This document shows positions 34,064-42,967 of a stretch of DNA of 52,387 nt, piece by piece. Each line of letters starts with the position of its first letter. The stretch's first letter is position 1. The notes beneath the pieces are model-generated. The model searched no databases. It was not told where the DNA came from and was given only the letters and a program-made list of their open reading frames with translations. Location: the NCBI GenBank assembly GCA_036496265.1, contig DASXLL010000328.1:1-52387 (forward strand), read 5' to 3'. The stretch comes from CAYLLN01 sp036496265 (lineage in GTDB: Bacteria; Planctomycetota; Planctomycetia; Pirellulales; Pirellulaceae). The translations under genes and the position numbers were made by a program.

Positions 34064-37000
34064 TTATTGACTCGCCGGCTGCTGATATTGGGCCGGTGCC
34101 ACTGGCGTCGCGAACGGCAGCGTCGCCGGCTGCGGGCCAGGCAACAGCCTGCGGGCGGTTCCCGCGGGCGGCGAAACCGGTTCGATCGACGGTGGACCTA
34201 GTGGACTGCTGCTGGCAGCCGGTGGCATCAGGCTCGGTGGCTGCGGCACGGTATAGTTATTCGAGGGCGACGGATCTTGATATCCCATGCCGGGCGATGG
34301 CGGAGGCGGCGGGACTCCTACGCCGACTGGCGGCCCCGGCGGCACCGGCATTGGTGTCGCCGGCGTCGGCGAGCCGGGTGAGCTATACGGTGCCGGACCA
34401 GAGGGAAATCCGGTGGACGAGGGAACGTTGAGCGGTTGCAGCGTCGGCTGCGGCACAACGCCCGGCGGCCCGAAGCTCGGCACACTGCCATAAGGATCGG
34501 GACCAGACGGATAACCGTTCGGATCGATGTCCGGGAAAATGAGTGGTGTCGGGCTCGAGTTGAACATCGGGTTGCCGGAGAACGGCACAGGCCCATGAAT
34601 ATTCACGAGATCGGCGAGGCACCAGCTCATCCGCTGTCCTTCGCGGGCATTGATCCAGTCGATCTGATCGGGGCTGGTCACCAGGTAAGGCGTCAAAATG
34701 ATGAGCAGCTCGGTTCGCTTGTTGCTAACCTGGTCGTAGCGAAACAGCCGGCCGAGCACGGGAATGTCGGCCAGGTAGGGAATGCGGTGCGAGTCTTCTT
34801 CGAGGTCTTTGGTAATCAATCCGCCGAGAATGACTGTTTGGCCGGTGCGGGCGAGCACGATCGTCTGCGCCGTCGTGATCGGAATCTGCGGCGAGCGAAT
34901 CGCGTTGCCGTTGGCATCGACGGCGATCGGAATGCCCGTGGCATCGGAACCGACGACCGATTTTTCGGTGTAGATCTGCATCACGATGGCGCCATCGGGG
35001 CTGACGCGCGGCGTCACCTGCATAATGATGCCGACATTGATGTCGTTGATGATCGGCGTGACGGTCAAGCCCGTGTTCGTGGCGCCAATGATACGCGGCA
35101 CTTTGGCGCCGACTTGAACGAACGCCGTCTGGTTGTCCATCGTTTGGACTTGCGGCCGGCTGATAATTTGCGACCGTTGTGAGCGTTCCAAAGCCCTGAG
35201 CAGCACGCTCACCGATTCGCTGCTGGCCGACAGCACCAGGCCGCCAAAGCCTTGCGTCAAGTCGGTGCGGCCGAGAGCCAGGTTCGAGACGCCCTGCGTG
35301 GCAACTTTGGTCGCGGTAGCGAGCGACCCGGCCGTCGCGTCATTGGGCAGCGTGAGCGGATTACTGTTGAAGTTGAACCGGTTGGCGGCGGCGCTGGTGC
35401 TGCGGTCGAACATCAGCGCATCTTGCAGACCCCATTCGACGCCGAACGCCTCGTTATCGGTGAGCGTGACTTCGGCCAGCACCGCCTGAATCACAACCAT
35501 TGGCGGCCGGCGATCCAGATTCTCCAGAATCATATCCACGCGCTTCATCTGCTTGGACGTGGCATAAATGATGAGGCTATTGGTCACGACCTCCGGCACA
35601 ACGATAACTTGTTGCTCAATCTGTTCCACCGGCGTTACCAGCTCCGGCGACGCTTGAATGATCTGCAGTTGCTGCTGCAACATCTGCGTCAGGGCATTCG
35701 AAACGTCCGCCGCCGGCGCATTCCGCAACCGATAGACCTTCGTCTCCCGTTGCCGGACATCGCCTTCATCGAGCCGCGTCAAAATCGCATAAATGACATT
35801 CAAATCCCCCGCGTTGCCCGACGCGATGATACTATTCGTCCGCTGATCGACCGAAAACCGCAACGGCACAATCGCGCTTTCGCCAGCGCCTGTTGCGGTC
35901 ACCTGACCGGGTGCTTGCTGGTTCGCTTGCTGCGGCTGCCCAAACAAATTCGTGAGCATGTCGGCAATTGCCGTGGCATCCGCGTTTTTCAACCCAAATA
36001 CCTTGATCTGCGCCTCCGAAGCCGGCAACTTATCGAGTTGATCGACCAGCGCTGCTATCAAGTCCATGGCGCTCGATGGCCCCACGATGATCAGCGAGTT
36101 GGTTCGGATGTCGGCCGAGATGCGAATATTGGACATGATGCCCGACTGGATCATCCGCTGGCCTTCGGGGCTGTTGCGGAGGAATTGTAAATTGATCGCC
36201 GGAGGAGTGGCTCGCGGCGGTGTGGCCTGGGCCTGGCCTTGCACGGCTTGAGCTGTCTGGGTAGCAGTGGCAGCCGTCAGCGCCTCTTCCAGCACCGGTC
36301 CCAGCGTTTCCGCGATCGAATTCCGCAGCTTGAAGACGCGCACCTCGTATGTGATCGTCGAAGTTGGCACATCGAGCGATTCGATAATCTTCGCAACCTC
36401 GATCATGTCGCGCGGCGCTGCCTGCACGAGCAGCGAATTGCTGCGGTAATCGGCAATGACGAGCGCTCGTGTGCCGAGACCGGGCCGGAAATCTTGAGTC
36501 GTAGGCGGTCGAGCTATGAAAAACGCCCGAACGGTGCGTTCGGCGTCGATCGCCGACATGTTTTGCAGACGGAAAATCTTAAACTCGCCCTCGGTCGGCG
36601 CGGGCACGTCCAGCTTCGAAATCAGTTCGATAATTGCCGGAATGTTTTCCTTGCGGCCGATGAGCAAGATTGCATTGGGCCGCTGCAGCGGCGTGACCGT
36701 GACCAGGCCAAACCGGCCGAAGGCCGCGTTATAGACCGTGGTGATCATGTCCGACAGCGCCGTGCTGTCGATGTGCTTCAAATAGTAAATCTCCATCTCC
36801 GGCTTGAACTGCAAGCTCTGCGATTCGATCTGCTCGATGATTTGCAGCACGCGATCGACGTCTTCCTTGCGGCCGCGGACGACGATCACGTCTTCCAGAA
36901 TCTCAATCTGCACATTGTTAATGCGAGCGAGCGCTTCCATCGATTGTGCGGATGCCGCGCTGGGCGCAATCGCCTGTGAAGTAACATCGCCGCCGCCGGC

Positions 37001-37939
37001 CGGAGCGCTGGGAGCGACCACAGGGGGGGCCGCTGCAGGCGCGGGAGCCGCCGGTTGCTGAGCGACCTGCGCTACGGGTTGCTGAGCAAGCTGCGCTGGG
37101 GGTTGCTGAGCAAGCTGCGCTGCGGGCCCGGCATCCGGCTGAAACAGCATCGAGACGAACTGGCCAATGTGTTGCTTGCGGCGAGATTCCCCGCCGCCAA
37201 AAATTTGCGTCAAAAGCGATACAGCGCGGCGGAGAGTCGCCGGATCAGACTTGCTGACTGGCACGATGGCCGTTTTTTCGCTGGCTGAACGGGGGCGCGA
37301 GTCCAAAACGCTCATGAGCCGTTGCCAAGAAGCGGCCGAGGCCGGCGGCGACGAGATCGACGCCGTGTTGGCCCGGCGATCGACGATGATGCTGGTCGAA
37401 CCACCCGCGGACGGCGGAAAGCGGAACGTCGCCACGTCGCCCGCGGTGTCTTGCGACGATTGCAGGCTTGTGCCCCACGTTTTAGCTAGCTTGTTCTCAA
37501 AATCACGGGCCGAGAGGTTTTTGAACTGCCAGACTTGTGTTTGAACGGTCTGCGGCTCGGTATAGATGACTGGTTTGATTGCCGGCGGCGTGGGCGGCGG
37601 CAGTAATCCTTCGCTAGCCAGCCACTGACTTACTTCCTGATGAATCGATTCCGGTCCGACCACCAGCAATTTGCCGGAAGCTTCCGAGAATTGCACGTCG
37701 GTCCGCCCGGCATAGATCAATTTCAGCTTCGCGACGACGCCTTTGACCGCCCCGAGCACCTGATAATCTTGCGCCGGTCCGGCAGGGAAAATCGGAATCG
37801 GCTGTTGCCGCAGCACGGGCGGTCCGCTCGCGAACGGGGGCGCCTGTGCCAGCAGCGCGGCCTGGCCAATAATCGCCAGCAGGCCGCTGAGCGCGATCCT
37901 ATTTGCTGGACTGCCGGGTGTTCGACGTCTGCAAATCAT
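34064..37939 (-). CDS. Very large secretin (GspD/PilQ family)
   Basis: 1291 residues, about twice the usual GspD. Secretins form the gated outer-membrane ring of type II secretion, type IV pili and related systems. A signal peptide (about residues 1-31) is followed by repeated secretin N-type modules: 'YYLKHIDSTALSDMITTVYN', 'FRLQNMSAIDAERTVRAFFI', 'RVFKLRNSIAETLGPVLEEA', 'VFGLKNADATAIADMLTNLF' and 'VYRLRNAPAADVSNALTQML'. The C-terminal secretin core has 'VQVGAKVPRIIGATNTG', 'TVILGGLITKDLEEDSHRIP' and 'LADIPVLGRLF'. A Gln/Ala/Pro 8-residue repeat lies near residue 280-305. The last ~190 residues are Pro/Ser/Gly-rich. No pilus or ATPase genes are nearby. Confidence 0.95.
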   Translation of the reverse strand: MICRRRTPGSPANRIALSGLLAIIGQAALLAQAPPFASGPPVLRQQPIPIFPAGPAQDYQVLGAVKGVVAKLKLIYAGRTDVQFSEASGKLLVVGPESIHQEVSQWLASEGLLPPPTPPAIKPVIYTEPQTVQTQVWQFKNLSARDFENKLAKTWGTSLQSSQDTAGDVATFRFPPSAGGSTSIIVDRRANTASISSPPASAASWQRLMSVLDSRPRSASEKTAIVPVSKSDPATLRRAVSLLTQIFGGGESRRKQHIGQFVSMLFQPDAGPAAQLAQQPPAQLAQQPVAQVAQQPAAPAPAAAPPVVAPSAPAGGGDVTSQAIAPSAASAQSMEALARINNVQIEILEDVIVVRGRKEDVDRVLQIIEQIESQSLQFKPEMEIYYLKHIDSTALSDMITTVYNAAFGRFGLVTVTPLQRPNAILLIGRKENIPAIIELISKLDVPAPTEGEFKIFRLQNMSAIDAERTVRAFFIARPPTTQDFRPGLGTRALVIADYRSNSLLVQAAPRDMIEVAKIIESLDVPTSTITYEVRVFKLRNSIAETLGPVLEEALTAATATQTAQAVQGQAQATPPRATPPAINLQFLRNSPEGQRMIQSGIMSNIRISADIRTNSLIIVGPSSAMDLIAALVDQLDKLPASEAQIKVFGLKNADATAIADMLTNLFGQPQQANQQAPGQVTATGAGESAIVPLRFSVDQRTNSIIASGNAGDLNVIYAILTRLDEGDVRQRETKVYRLRNAPAADVSNALTQMLQQQLQIIQASPELVTPVEQIEQQVIVVPEVVTNSLIIYATSKQMKRVDMILENLDRRPPMVVIQAVLAEVTLTDNEAFGVEWGLQDALMFDRSTSAAANRFNFNSNPLTLPNDATAGSLATATKVATQGVSNLALGRTDLTQGFGGLVLSASSESVSVLLRALERSQRSQIISRPQVQTMDNQTAFVQVGAKVPRIIGATNTGLTVTPIINDINVGIIMQVTPRVSPDGAIVMQIYTEKSVVGSDATGIPIAVDANGNAIRSPQIPITTAQTIVLARTGQTVILGGLITKDLEEDSHRIPYLADIPVLGRLFRYDQVSNKRTELLIILTPYLVTSPDQIDWINAREGQRMSWCLADLVNIHGPVPFSGNPMFNSSPTPLIFPDIDPNGYPSGPDPYGSVPSFGPPGVVPQPTLQPLNVPSSTGFPSGPAPYSSPGSPTPATPMPVPPGPPVGVGVPPPPPSPGMGYQDPSPSNNYTVPQPPSLMPPAASSSPLGPPSIEPVSPPAGTARRLLPGPQPATLPFATPVAPAQYQQPASQ
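37053..37124. repeat. 24-bp minisatellite, three copies, within the secretin gene
   Basis: Three head-to-tail 24-bp units (37053-37076, 37077-37100, 37101-37124), differing at a few positions, each sharing GGTTGCTGAGC. On the coding (minus) strand they give the 8-residue repeats AQLAQQPP, AQLAQQPV and AQVAQQPA, a flexible linker between N-domains. Copy number could vary between strains. Confidence 0.9.
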
Positions 37940-38254
37940 GGGCTGATTGCTTTCTGGAAATCCGCTTGCTGCGACCTATTTGCTGTGGTTGACTACCAGC
38001 CCCAAACGGTCCGGGCTTTCCATGAGCCGCGCTATAGCGCGAGCGCATAAACGGAATAACCCGTACATGCGACATATTCGGCAAGGTTTACCAACTAGCG
38101 TGAAACCGTTTGCAAGAAAAAGTGAATCGGTGGCGAAAACTGGAGGAAGTGCGCGGGTTGGCGACTCGCTAGCAGCGCATCTGCCGCTTCGCCCCACGCC
38201 GGGTCTTTGTTAAACTGGCGACCACAGTCAATTCACGCAAAATAATCGGAGCTA
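37940..38254. other. Divergent intergenic region with a 14-bp palindrome
   Basis: This gap separates the secretin gene from the membrane-protein gene on its right. It contains CGCGCTATAGCGCG (38028-38041), a perfect palindrome with TATA at its centre. That is a candidate operator for either gene. No RNA gene or small ORF was recognised. Confidence 0.45.
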
Positions 38255-38854
38255 ATGGCCATGCACGGCCCAAGTCACGTCAATTTTCCGATGGTCGTCG
38301 TCTGCACCCTGGCAACCGCAGCCTGCTGGGGCGTTTACGGCCCACTCTTGCAATGGGGCCACGGTGCCATGGGCACCGGCCGCCTGCGGCCATTCATCTG
38401 CGTCGGGATCGCCTATGTCATCATCGCGATCGTTGGGCCAATTCTCCTGATGACGATCACCGGCATGGAAAGCGAAAGCGGCCTGACTCACGGCTGGACC
38501 GACAAGTCCGGCAGCGGCATTAGAGGCATCTTTTGGAGTCTGATGGGCGGCAGCGCCGGCGCGCTCGGCGCGCTCGGCGTCATTCTCGCGCTGAATTATG
38601 GCGGTCAGCCCGGGTATGTCATGCCAGTCGTCTTTGGCTGCGCTCCGGTCATTAACACTGCATTCACGATGTACTTTGCCGGCACCTACAAGAATCTCGA
38701 ACCCGTCCGCGGTGGTTTATACTTCGCGGGGCTTCTCTTGGTCGTGATGGGGGCTTCTCTTGTATTACTATTCGCGCCAAAGCCGGCGCCGAAGAAATCG
38801 CCGGAAGCCGCAAAGCCCGTAATTGCCAAACACGCTACTGAAGCAAAGACTTAG
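38255..38854 (+). CDS. Integral membrane protein, EamA/DMT-like half transporter
   Basis: 199 residues with about five hydrophobic helices (about residues 10-32, 43-65, 90-113, 117-139 and 150-171) and a charged Lys/Ala tail. 'TAACWGVYGPLLQWGHGAMG' and 'GFxxGxxGALGALGVILAL'-like spacing recall one half of drug/metabolite transporters, as does 'GYVMPVVFGCAPVINTAFTM'. The substrate is unknown. The start is the first of two in-frame ATGs (38255, 38261) after CGGAG. Its stop overlaps the convergent scpA stop in the 4-bp string TTAG. Confidence 0.75.
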   Translation: MAMHGPSHVNFPMVVVCTLATAACWGVYGPLLQWGHGAMGTGRLRPFICVGIAYVIIAIVGPILLMTITGMESESGLTHGWTDKSGSGIRGIFWSLMGGSAGALGALGVILALNYGGQPGYVMPVVFGCAPVINTAFTMYFAGTYKNLEPVRGGLYFAGLLLVVMGASLVLLFAPKPAPKKSPEAAKPVIAKHATEAKT

Positions 38855-39624
38855 CTCTCACCGCGAGACACTTCGTTTTCCTCGCCGACAATCGCTGCGG
38901 TTGGATCAAATTGATCACTCGGGACGATCCAAATCTCCCCGTGCAGATCGTTCTGCTCCGTGCGCACTCCGTGATGACGAGCCAGTTCCAAAATGGCGAG
39001 GAAGACGCCGACGATTGCTGACTTGTGCATGCCGGGCTGAAACATATCGGAAAACGCGACGCGGCGGTCTGATGCCAGGCGACCATGAATCCGCTGCATA
39101 TAGACCTGAATCGGCGTGTCGTCATACACGATCGTCGCCGGTGTCGCCACTTGCGAATCGCGCAGAATCCGCCCCATCGCGCTGACCAGGTCCCACAGCT
39201 CGACCTCGCGAATCGGCTGATGGCTCGCGTCGACCTCGCGCGGGGCGACATCGTTTGCCATTCGGGAATACTGCTGCTGCCAGTCGCGGCTGCGCTCATC
39301 GAGCATGCTTGCCGCGTCTTTATACTTCTTATATTCCAGCAACCTCTCCACGAGCTGATCGCGCGGGTCGTCCCAGGTTTCCGCCTCTTCGCCGCCGCGG
39401 GGCAAGACCATCTGCGACTTGATTTCGATCAGCGTGCTCGCGATCTCCAAAAAGTCGCCCACTTCGTTCACATCGAGCTTTTCCAAGACCTCGAGATAGG
39501 TCAGATATTGTTCGGTCACCAGCGCGATCGGCAGGTCGCAAACGTCCAGCTCGTGCTTGCGCACCAAATAGAGCAACAAGTCCAAAGGACCCCGGAAATA
39601 GTCAAGCTCGACGCGAAAATCCAT
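38851..39624 (-). CDS. scpA: ScpA, kleisin of the SMC condensin complex
   Basis: 257 residues, normal for ScpA. It bridges the SMC heads in chromosome segregation and condensation. The N-terminal signature is 'DFRVELDYFRGPLDLLLYLV' followed by 'LDVCDLPIALVTEQYLTYLE' and 'VNEVGDFLEIASTLIEIKSQ'. The C-terminal winged helix includes 'AIVGVFLAILELARHHGVRT'. No scpB is adjacent, although the two are often paired in other bacteria. Confidence 0.95.
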   Translation of the reverse strand: MDFRVELDYFRGPLDLLLYLVRKHELDVCDLPIALVTEQYLTYLEVLEKLDVNEVGDFLEIASTLIEIKSQMVLPRGGEEAETWDDPRDQLVERLLEYKKYKDAASMLDERSRDWQQQYSRMANDVAPREVDASHQPIREVELWDLVSAMGRILRDSQVATPATIVYDDTPIQVYMQRIHGRLASDRRVAFSDMFQPGMHKSAIVGVFLAILELARHHGVRTEQNDLHGEIWIVPSDQFDPTAAIVGEENEVSRGES

Positions 39625-39744
39625 GATTGTTGTACTGATTTTACGACAGATTCGCGGGCCATCTTATGCGGACGGCCCCGGGTCCGCGAATGGCAATCAC
39701 GATCACCCCCCCCGGCCTCCCCAACTTAACGATTTTGCAATAAT

Positions 39745-39773
39745 TTGCGAGTTGAAAACCCGCGGTGTATATT
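39745..39773 (+). promoter_or_regulatory. Candidate promoter for the pentapeptide-repeat gene
   Basis: TTGCGA (39745-39750), a 17-bp spacer, then TATATT (39768-39773). The predicted transcript begins near 39780 with a 7-bp hairpin (39785-39818), giving a leader of about 260 nt. Confidence 0.45.
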
Positions 39774-39997
39774 GCACGGCGCGAGCAGCCGATTTTGGGG
39801 CTTAAAACGACCGGCTGCGCAAACCGCGACATTCGCCTGACAGCGGCTCGAGGATTTGATCCGCTCGATCGCGAAACGTTGGGGGATGGGAAGCGTTTAA
39901 GAGCTTGCCGCAGGCGAGCAGCCGTTGCCGCGACTGGCGACGGGGCGAACAGAGACCAGGCAGCGGCGGCGGCAGGATGCAGGCCGCAGCGACGATC

Positions 39998-40033
39998 GTT
40001 TCGTGTTTGGCGGGCGTTTCGTGTTTGCCGGGT
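39998..40033. repeat. 18-bp imperfect tandem repeat (GTTTCGTGTTTGSCGGGY)
   Basis: Two units at 39998-40015 and 40016-40033 match at 16 of 18 positions. The repeat ends 6 bp before the chosen start codon. This argues that the upstream in-frame extension is leader, not protein. Confidence 0.8.
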
Positions 40034-40039
40034 GATAGG

Positions 40040-40672
40040 ATGATGATCGAGATCTGCCACAAGCAATCGGGCGATGTACTGCGCACCGTGCAGGCGGCGT
40101 CGCTATCGGGGCAGTTCTTCGAAGGGGCCAAGCTCGTCGGCGCCAATCTTTCGCGCCGCGATCTCTCGAAGTGCGATTTGCAGCGGGCCGACTTGCGCGA
40201 CGCTGATTTGACGGGGGCGAATCTATCAGGCGCCATGCTTGCCGGGGCGCTTCTGCGGGGCGCGGTGCTCGACGGCGCGAATCTCGAAAAGTGCGATCTG
40301 ACCGATTCCTTTGCCGACGGTGCCGGCTTTCACGGTGCGAATCTAACGGGCGCGACACTGCGGTACGCCAAGCTCGCCGAAGCCGATTTTTCCGAGGCCA
40401 AGCTCATCGGCGCCGATTTGAGCATGGCCGACTTGGGCTGCGATTTTAGCCGCGCGGATCTTTCGCGGGCCGATCTGCGCGGCTCGAATCTGTCGGGGGC
40501 TGTTCTGGAGGGAGCGACGCTACTCGGAACCAATTTGAGCGATGCGAAGCTCACCGGCGCGGATCTAGGCGGCGCACATTTGGAAGGCGCCATTATGGGT
40601 GCCGGCCGAAAATTCGCTCCCACCGGCTTCAAGAAAAAAGAGCAGCGCCCCTGGTGGCAATTTTGGGGCTAG
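40040..40672 (+). CDS. Pentapeptide-repeat protein
   Basis: 210 residues from the ATG-ATG at 40040/40043. The start at 39905 is rejected because it would translate a tandem repeat and lacks family character. Almost the whole protein is A(D/N)LXX pentapeptides ('ANLSRRDLSKCDLQRADLRD', 'ADLSMADLGCDFSRADLSRA'), which fold as a right-handed quadrilateral beta-helix. A short N-terminal strand region (MMIEICHKQSGDVLRTVQAA) and a basic/aromatic tail (KKKEQRPWWQFWG) cap it. It has no signal peptide, so it is cytoplasmic. Some relatives mimic DNA and protect gyrase, but nothing here assigns that role. Its stop overlaps the convergent pepF stop (CTAG). Confidence 0.9.
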   Translation: MMIEICHKQSGDVLRTVQAASLSGQFFEGAKLVGANLSRRDLSKCDLQRADLRDADLTGANLSGAMLAGALLRGAVLDGANLEKCDLTDSFADGAGFHGANLTGATLRYAKLAEADFSEAKLIGADLSMADLGCDFSRADLSRADLRGSNLSGAVLEGATLLGTNLSDAKLTGADLGGAHLEGAIMGAGRKFAPTGFKKKEQRPWWQFWG

Positions 40673-42474
40673 AGCAACTCGTCTAGTTTGTTCACGAGCT
40701 TGCCAAAATACGTCAGCGCGGTTTCAACCGGCTCCGGTTTCTCCATATCGACGCCCGCGTCGCGCAACAAGTCGAGCGGGTCCTTCGAGCAGCCGCCTTT
40801 GAGGAAGCTAAGATAGTCGTGCAGTTCTTTTTGACCGCCGCTTAGCACGCGCTGACTGAGCGCGATCGCCGCGCTCAGGCCGGTCGCGTATTTATAGACG
40901 TAATACGCCCGATAGAAATGCGGAATGCGCAAGCATTCGAGCGAAAGCTCATCGTCGAGCTTGAATTCGGGACCAAAATAGTCTGCCAGAAATTTGCGAT
41001 AAACATCCTTGAACGCTTTGACCGTCAGTCCTTCGCCGGCTTCCGCCATCTCATGAGTGATTTTTTCGAATTCAGCAAACATCGTCTGCCGAACGATCGT
41101 CGCCCGAATGTCGTCAAGTTCTCGGTTGATCAAATAGGCCCTTTGCCGGTCATCGCGGGCATTCTCTAAAAGATGATGGCTCAATAACTCTTCATTGAAC
41201 GTGCTGGCCACTTCGGCAACGAAAATCACATAGCCGTAGTACTGATACGGCTGGTGCCGGGCCGAATGCCACGTGTGCATCGAGTGTCCCGCTTCGTGGG
41301 CCAGCGTAAACACTTCATTGAACACGTCCTGATTGTAGTTCATCAGGATGTACGGCGGGCTGTCGTACGAGCCGCTGGAAAACGCCCCGCTGCTCTTGCC
41401 TTTATTGGGATAGCGATCGCACCACCGGTCCACCGTCAGTCCTTTGCGCAGCGTCGTGCAATATTCCTCGCCCAGCGGCGCTAGAGCGTCGATCACCAAA
41501 TCGACCGCCTGTTGCCACGTGCGCTTGATTTCCAAATCGCTCAGAATCGGCACGTACGTGTCGTATTGATGGATGTCCCGCAGCTTCATCTTGCGGCGGC
41601 GAACATCGTAATAGCGATGCACCGCCGGCAAATGCTTGCGGACAGCGGCAATGAGATTGTCATACAGTGTGACGGGCACCTTATCGGGAAACAGCGCCGC
41701 TTCGAGCGACGACTTGAATCCGCGAACCTTCGCGTAATACACGTCTTTTTGAACCGACCCCGTCAGCGTCGCCGCCAGTGTGTTCTCGTGCCCTTGAAAC
41801 TGCTCGTAGTACTGATGGAAGGCGGCTTTGCGAACGTTGCGATCCGGGGAAACGAGGAATTTCGAGAAGGTCGAATTGGACAGCTCGACTTGTTGTCCTT
41901 TCTCGTCCTTGAGCAATCCGAATTTCATATCTGCATCGAGCAACTGCCGAAACGCCTTGCTCGCCGCCCCGGCCATCTCCCCCTGCATTGCGAGCATCTC
42001 TTCTTCGCGAGCATTCAGCGTGTACGGCTTGAAGCGAATGATGCGCTCCAGCACCAGCTTGAACGGCACGAGCTCCTTCGCAACCAGATATTGATCGAGC
42101 GTCTTCTTCGGCAGCGCTAGAATCTCCGGCCGGATATAGCTCGCCGCCTGCGACGCCCGCGTCGCCAGATTCTGAAACTTCGCCACCATCGCCTGATACG
42201 TGCTATCCGCCTGATCCTCCGTCACCTTCAAGTGCGCATAACCGCCCACTCGCTCCGCCACTCGGTCAAACTCATGGTCAAACTTGAACAACGCCGCGAG
42301 CGTTTTCGCCCCGTCGCCCAGCTTGCCACGATATTTCTCGTAACCCGCGATCTGCTTGTCTAGCTTCCGAAACAGCTCATCCCACTGCGCATCCGTCTGG
42401 CACAGCGATGACAGATCCCACGTATCAGCGGCTTTGACTTCCGAACGTTTCGGCAGGCGAAGAACTTTGGGCAT
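40669..42474 (-). CDS. pepF: Oligoendopeptidase F (M3 metallopeptidase)
   Basis: 601 residues, typical of PepF. It cleaves short peptides in the cytoplasm. The zinc motif HEAGH appears in 'TLAHEAGHSMHTWHSARHQP' near residue 390, followed by the third-ligand helix 'EVASTFNEELLSHHLLENA'. The N-terminal M3 oligoendopeptidase domain ('DKQIAGYEKYRGKLGDGAKT') is present, as are 'FLVSPDRNVRKAAFHQYYEQ' and 'GSYDSPPYILMNYNQDVFNE'. It is monocistronic, with a 4-bp tail-to-tail overlap with the pentapeptide gene. Confidence 0.96.
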   Translation of the reverse strand: MPKVLRLPKRSEVKAADTWDLSSLCQTDAQWDELFRKLDKQIAGYEKYRGKLGDGAKTLAALFKFDHEFDRVAERVGGYAHLKVTEDQADSTYQAMVAKFQNLATRASQAASYIRPEILALPKKTLDQYLVAKELVPFKLVLERIIRFKPYTLNAREEEMLAMQGEMAGAASKAFRQLLDADMKFGLLKDEKGQQVELSNSTFSKFLVSPDRNVRKAAFHQYYEQFQGHENTLAATLTGSVQKDVYYAKVRGFKSSLEAALFPDKVPVTLYDNLIAAVRKHLPAVHRYYDVRRRKMKLRDIHQYDTYVPILSDLEIKRTWQQAVDLVIDALAPLGEEYCTTLRKGLTVDRWCDRYPNKGKSSGAFSSGSYDSPPYILMNYNQDVFNEVFTLAHEAGHSMHTWHSARHQPYQYYGYVIFVAEVASTFNEELLSHHLLENARDDRQRAYLINRELDDIRATIVRQTMFAEFEKITHEMAEAGEGLTVKAFKDVYRKFLADYFGPEFKLDDELSLECLRIPHFYRAYYVYKYATGLSAAIALSQRVLSGGQKELHDYLSFLKGGCSKDPLDLLRDAGVDMEKPEPVETALTYFGKLVNKLDELL

Positions 42475-42628
42475 GGGCGATAATTCAGGATTTTTGGTTC
42501 AATTAGAGCCATCAGTGACACAGTCGCAAGGAAGAAGTGTACTCTTTTCCCGGCGGTGACAGCGGCAGCAGAAATCGTCTTGCCAATGTATTTTGCGCAC
42601 GGGAGAATAAAGGAACAGGGCAGGTATC

Positions 42629-42967
42629 ATGGCCATCACGAACAAAAATTCGACGAGCGATCCGCCTCCGCTAACGCTTCCTGCTCCCACGTTGACTGCC
42701 GCGGATACTAGCAGTGATAAGTGGCAGCACGAATATCAGGCATTTTTGCGACTCAGGCCCGAACTTCTAGCGACAAACGCGGGAAGTTATGTCGTTATCC
42801 ACGATGGTCGCGTGGTCGATAGCGGGCCGGACGACGTGGTGCTCGCACTTCGCTTTTTTGAGCAGTATGGCAATACGCCGGCGTATATCGGCCTCATAAC
42901 GCAGTCGCCGGATAAGCCCGAACGGATTCCCCATTATCGTCAGGCCGATTTGGGAGCCGGCGGGTGA
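42629..42967 (+). CDS. DUF5678-like small protein
   Basis: 112 residues. A Pro/Thr-rich N-terminus (about 1-30) precedes one domain: 'LRPELLATNAGSYVVIHDGR' then 'VVDSGPDDVVLALRFFEQYG' and 'AYIGLITQ'. This resembles the DUF5678 pattern (a '(Y/W)VA(I/V)xxGxVVxxG' strand pair followed by a helix). The stop codon overlaps the GTG of the next gene (GTGA), so the two are translationally coupled. Small proteins of this kind are often encoded next to retropepsin-like genes, as here. The function is unknown. Confidence 0.8.
   Translation: MAITNKNSTSDPPPLTLPAPTLTAADTSSDKWQHEYQAFLRLRPELLATNAGSYVVIHDGRVVDSGPDDVVLALRFFEQYGNTPAYIGLITQSPDKPERIPHYRQADLGAGG

Larger units (their letters stand above)
39625..40039. 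other. Upstream region of the pentapeptide-repeat gene
   Basis: The gap holds a candidate promoter (39745-39773), a hairpin GCAGCCG/CGGCTGC at 39785-39818 that would lie at the mRNA 5' end, and an 18-bp tandem repeat at 39998-40033. Short open frames on both strands show no family features. Confidence 0.45.

Noticed and set aside
39905..40039. N-terminal extension of the pentapeptide-repeat protein
   Set aside because: It would translate an 18-bp tandem repeat and does not resemble the protein family. The ATG pair at 40040 is a better start.
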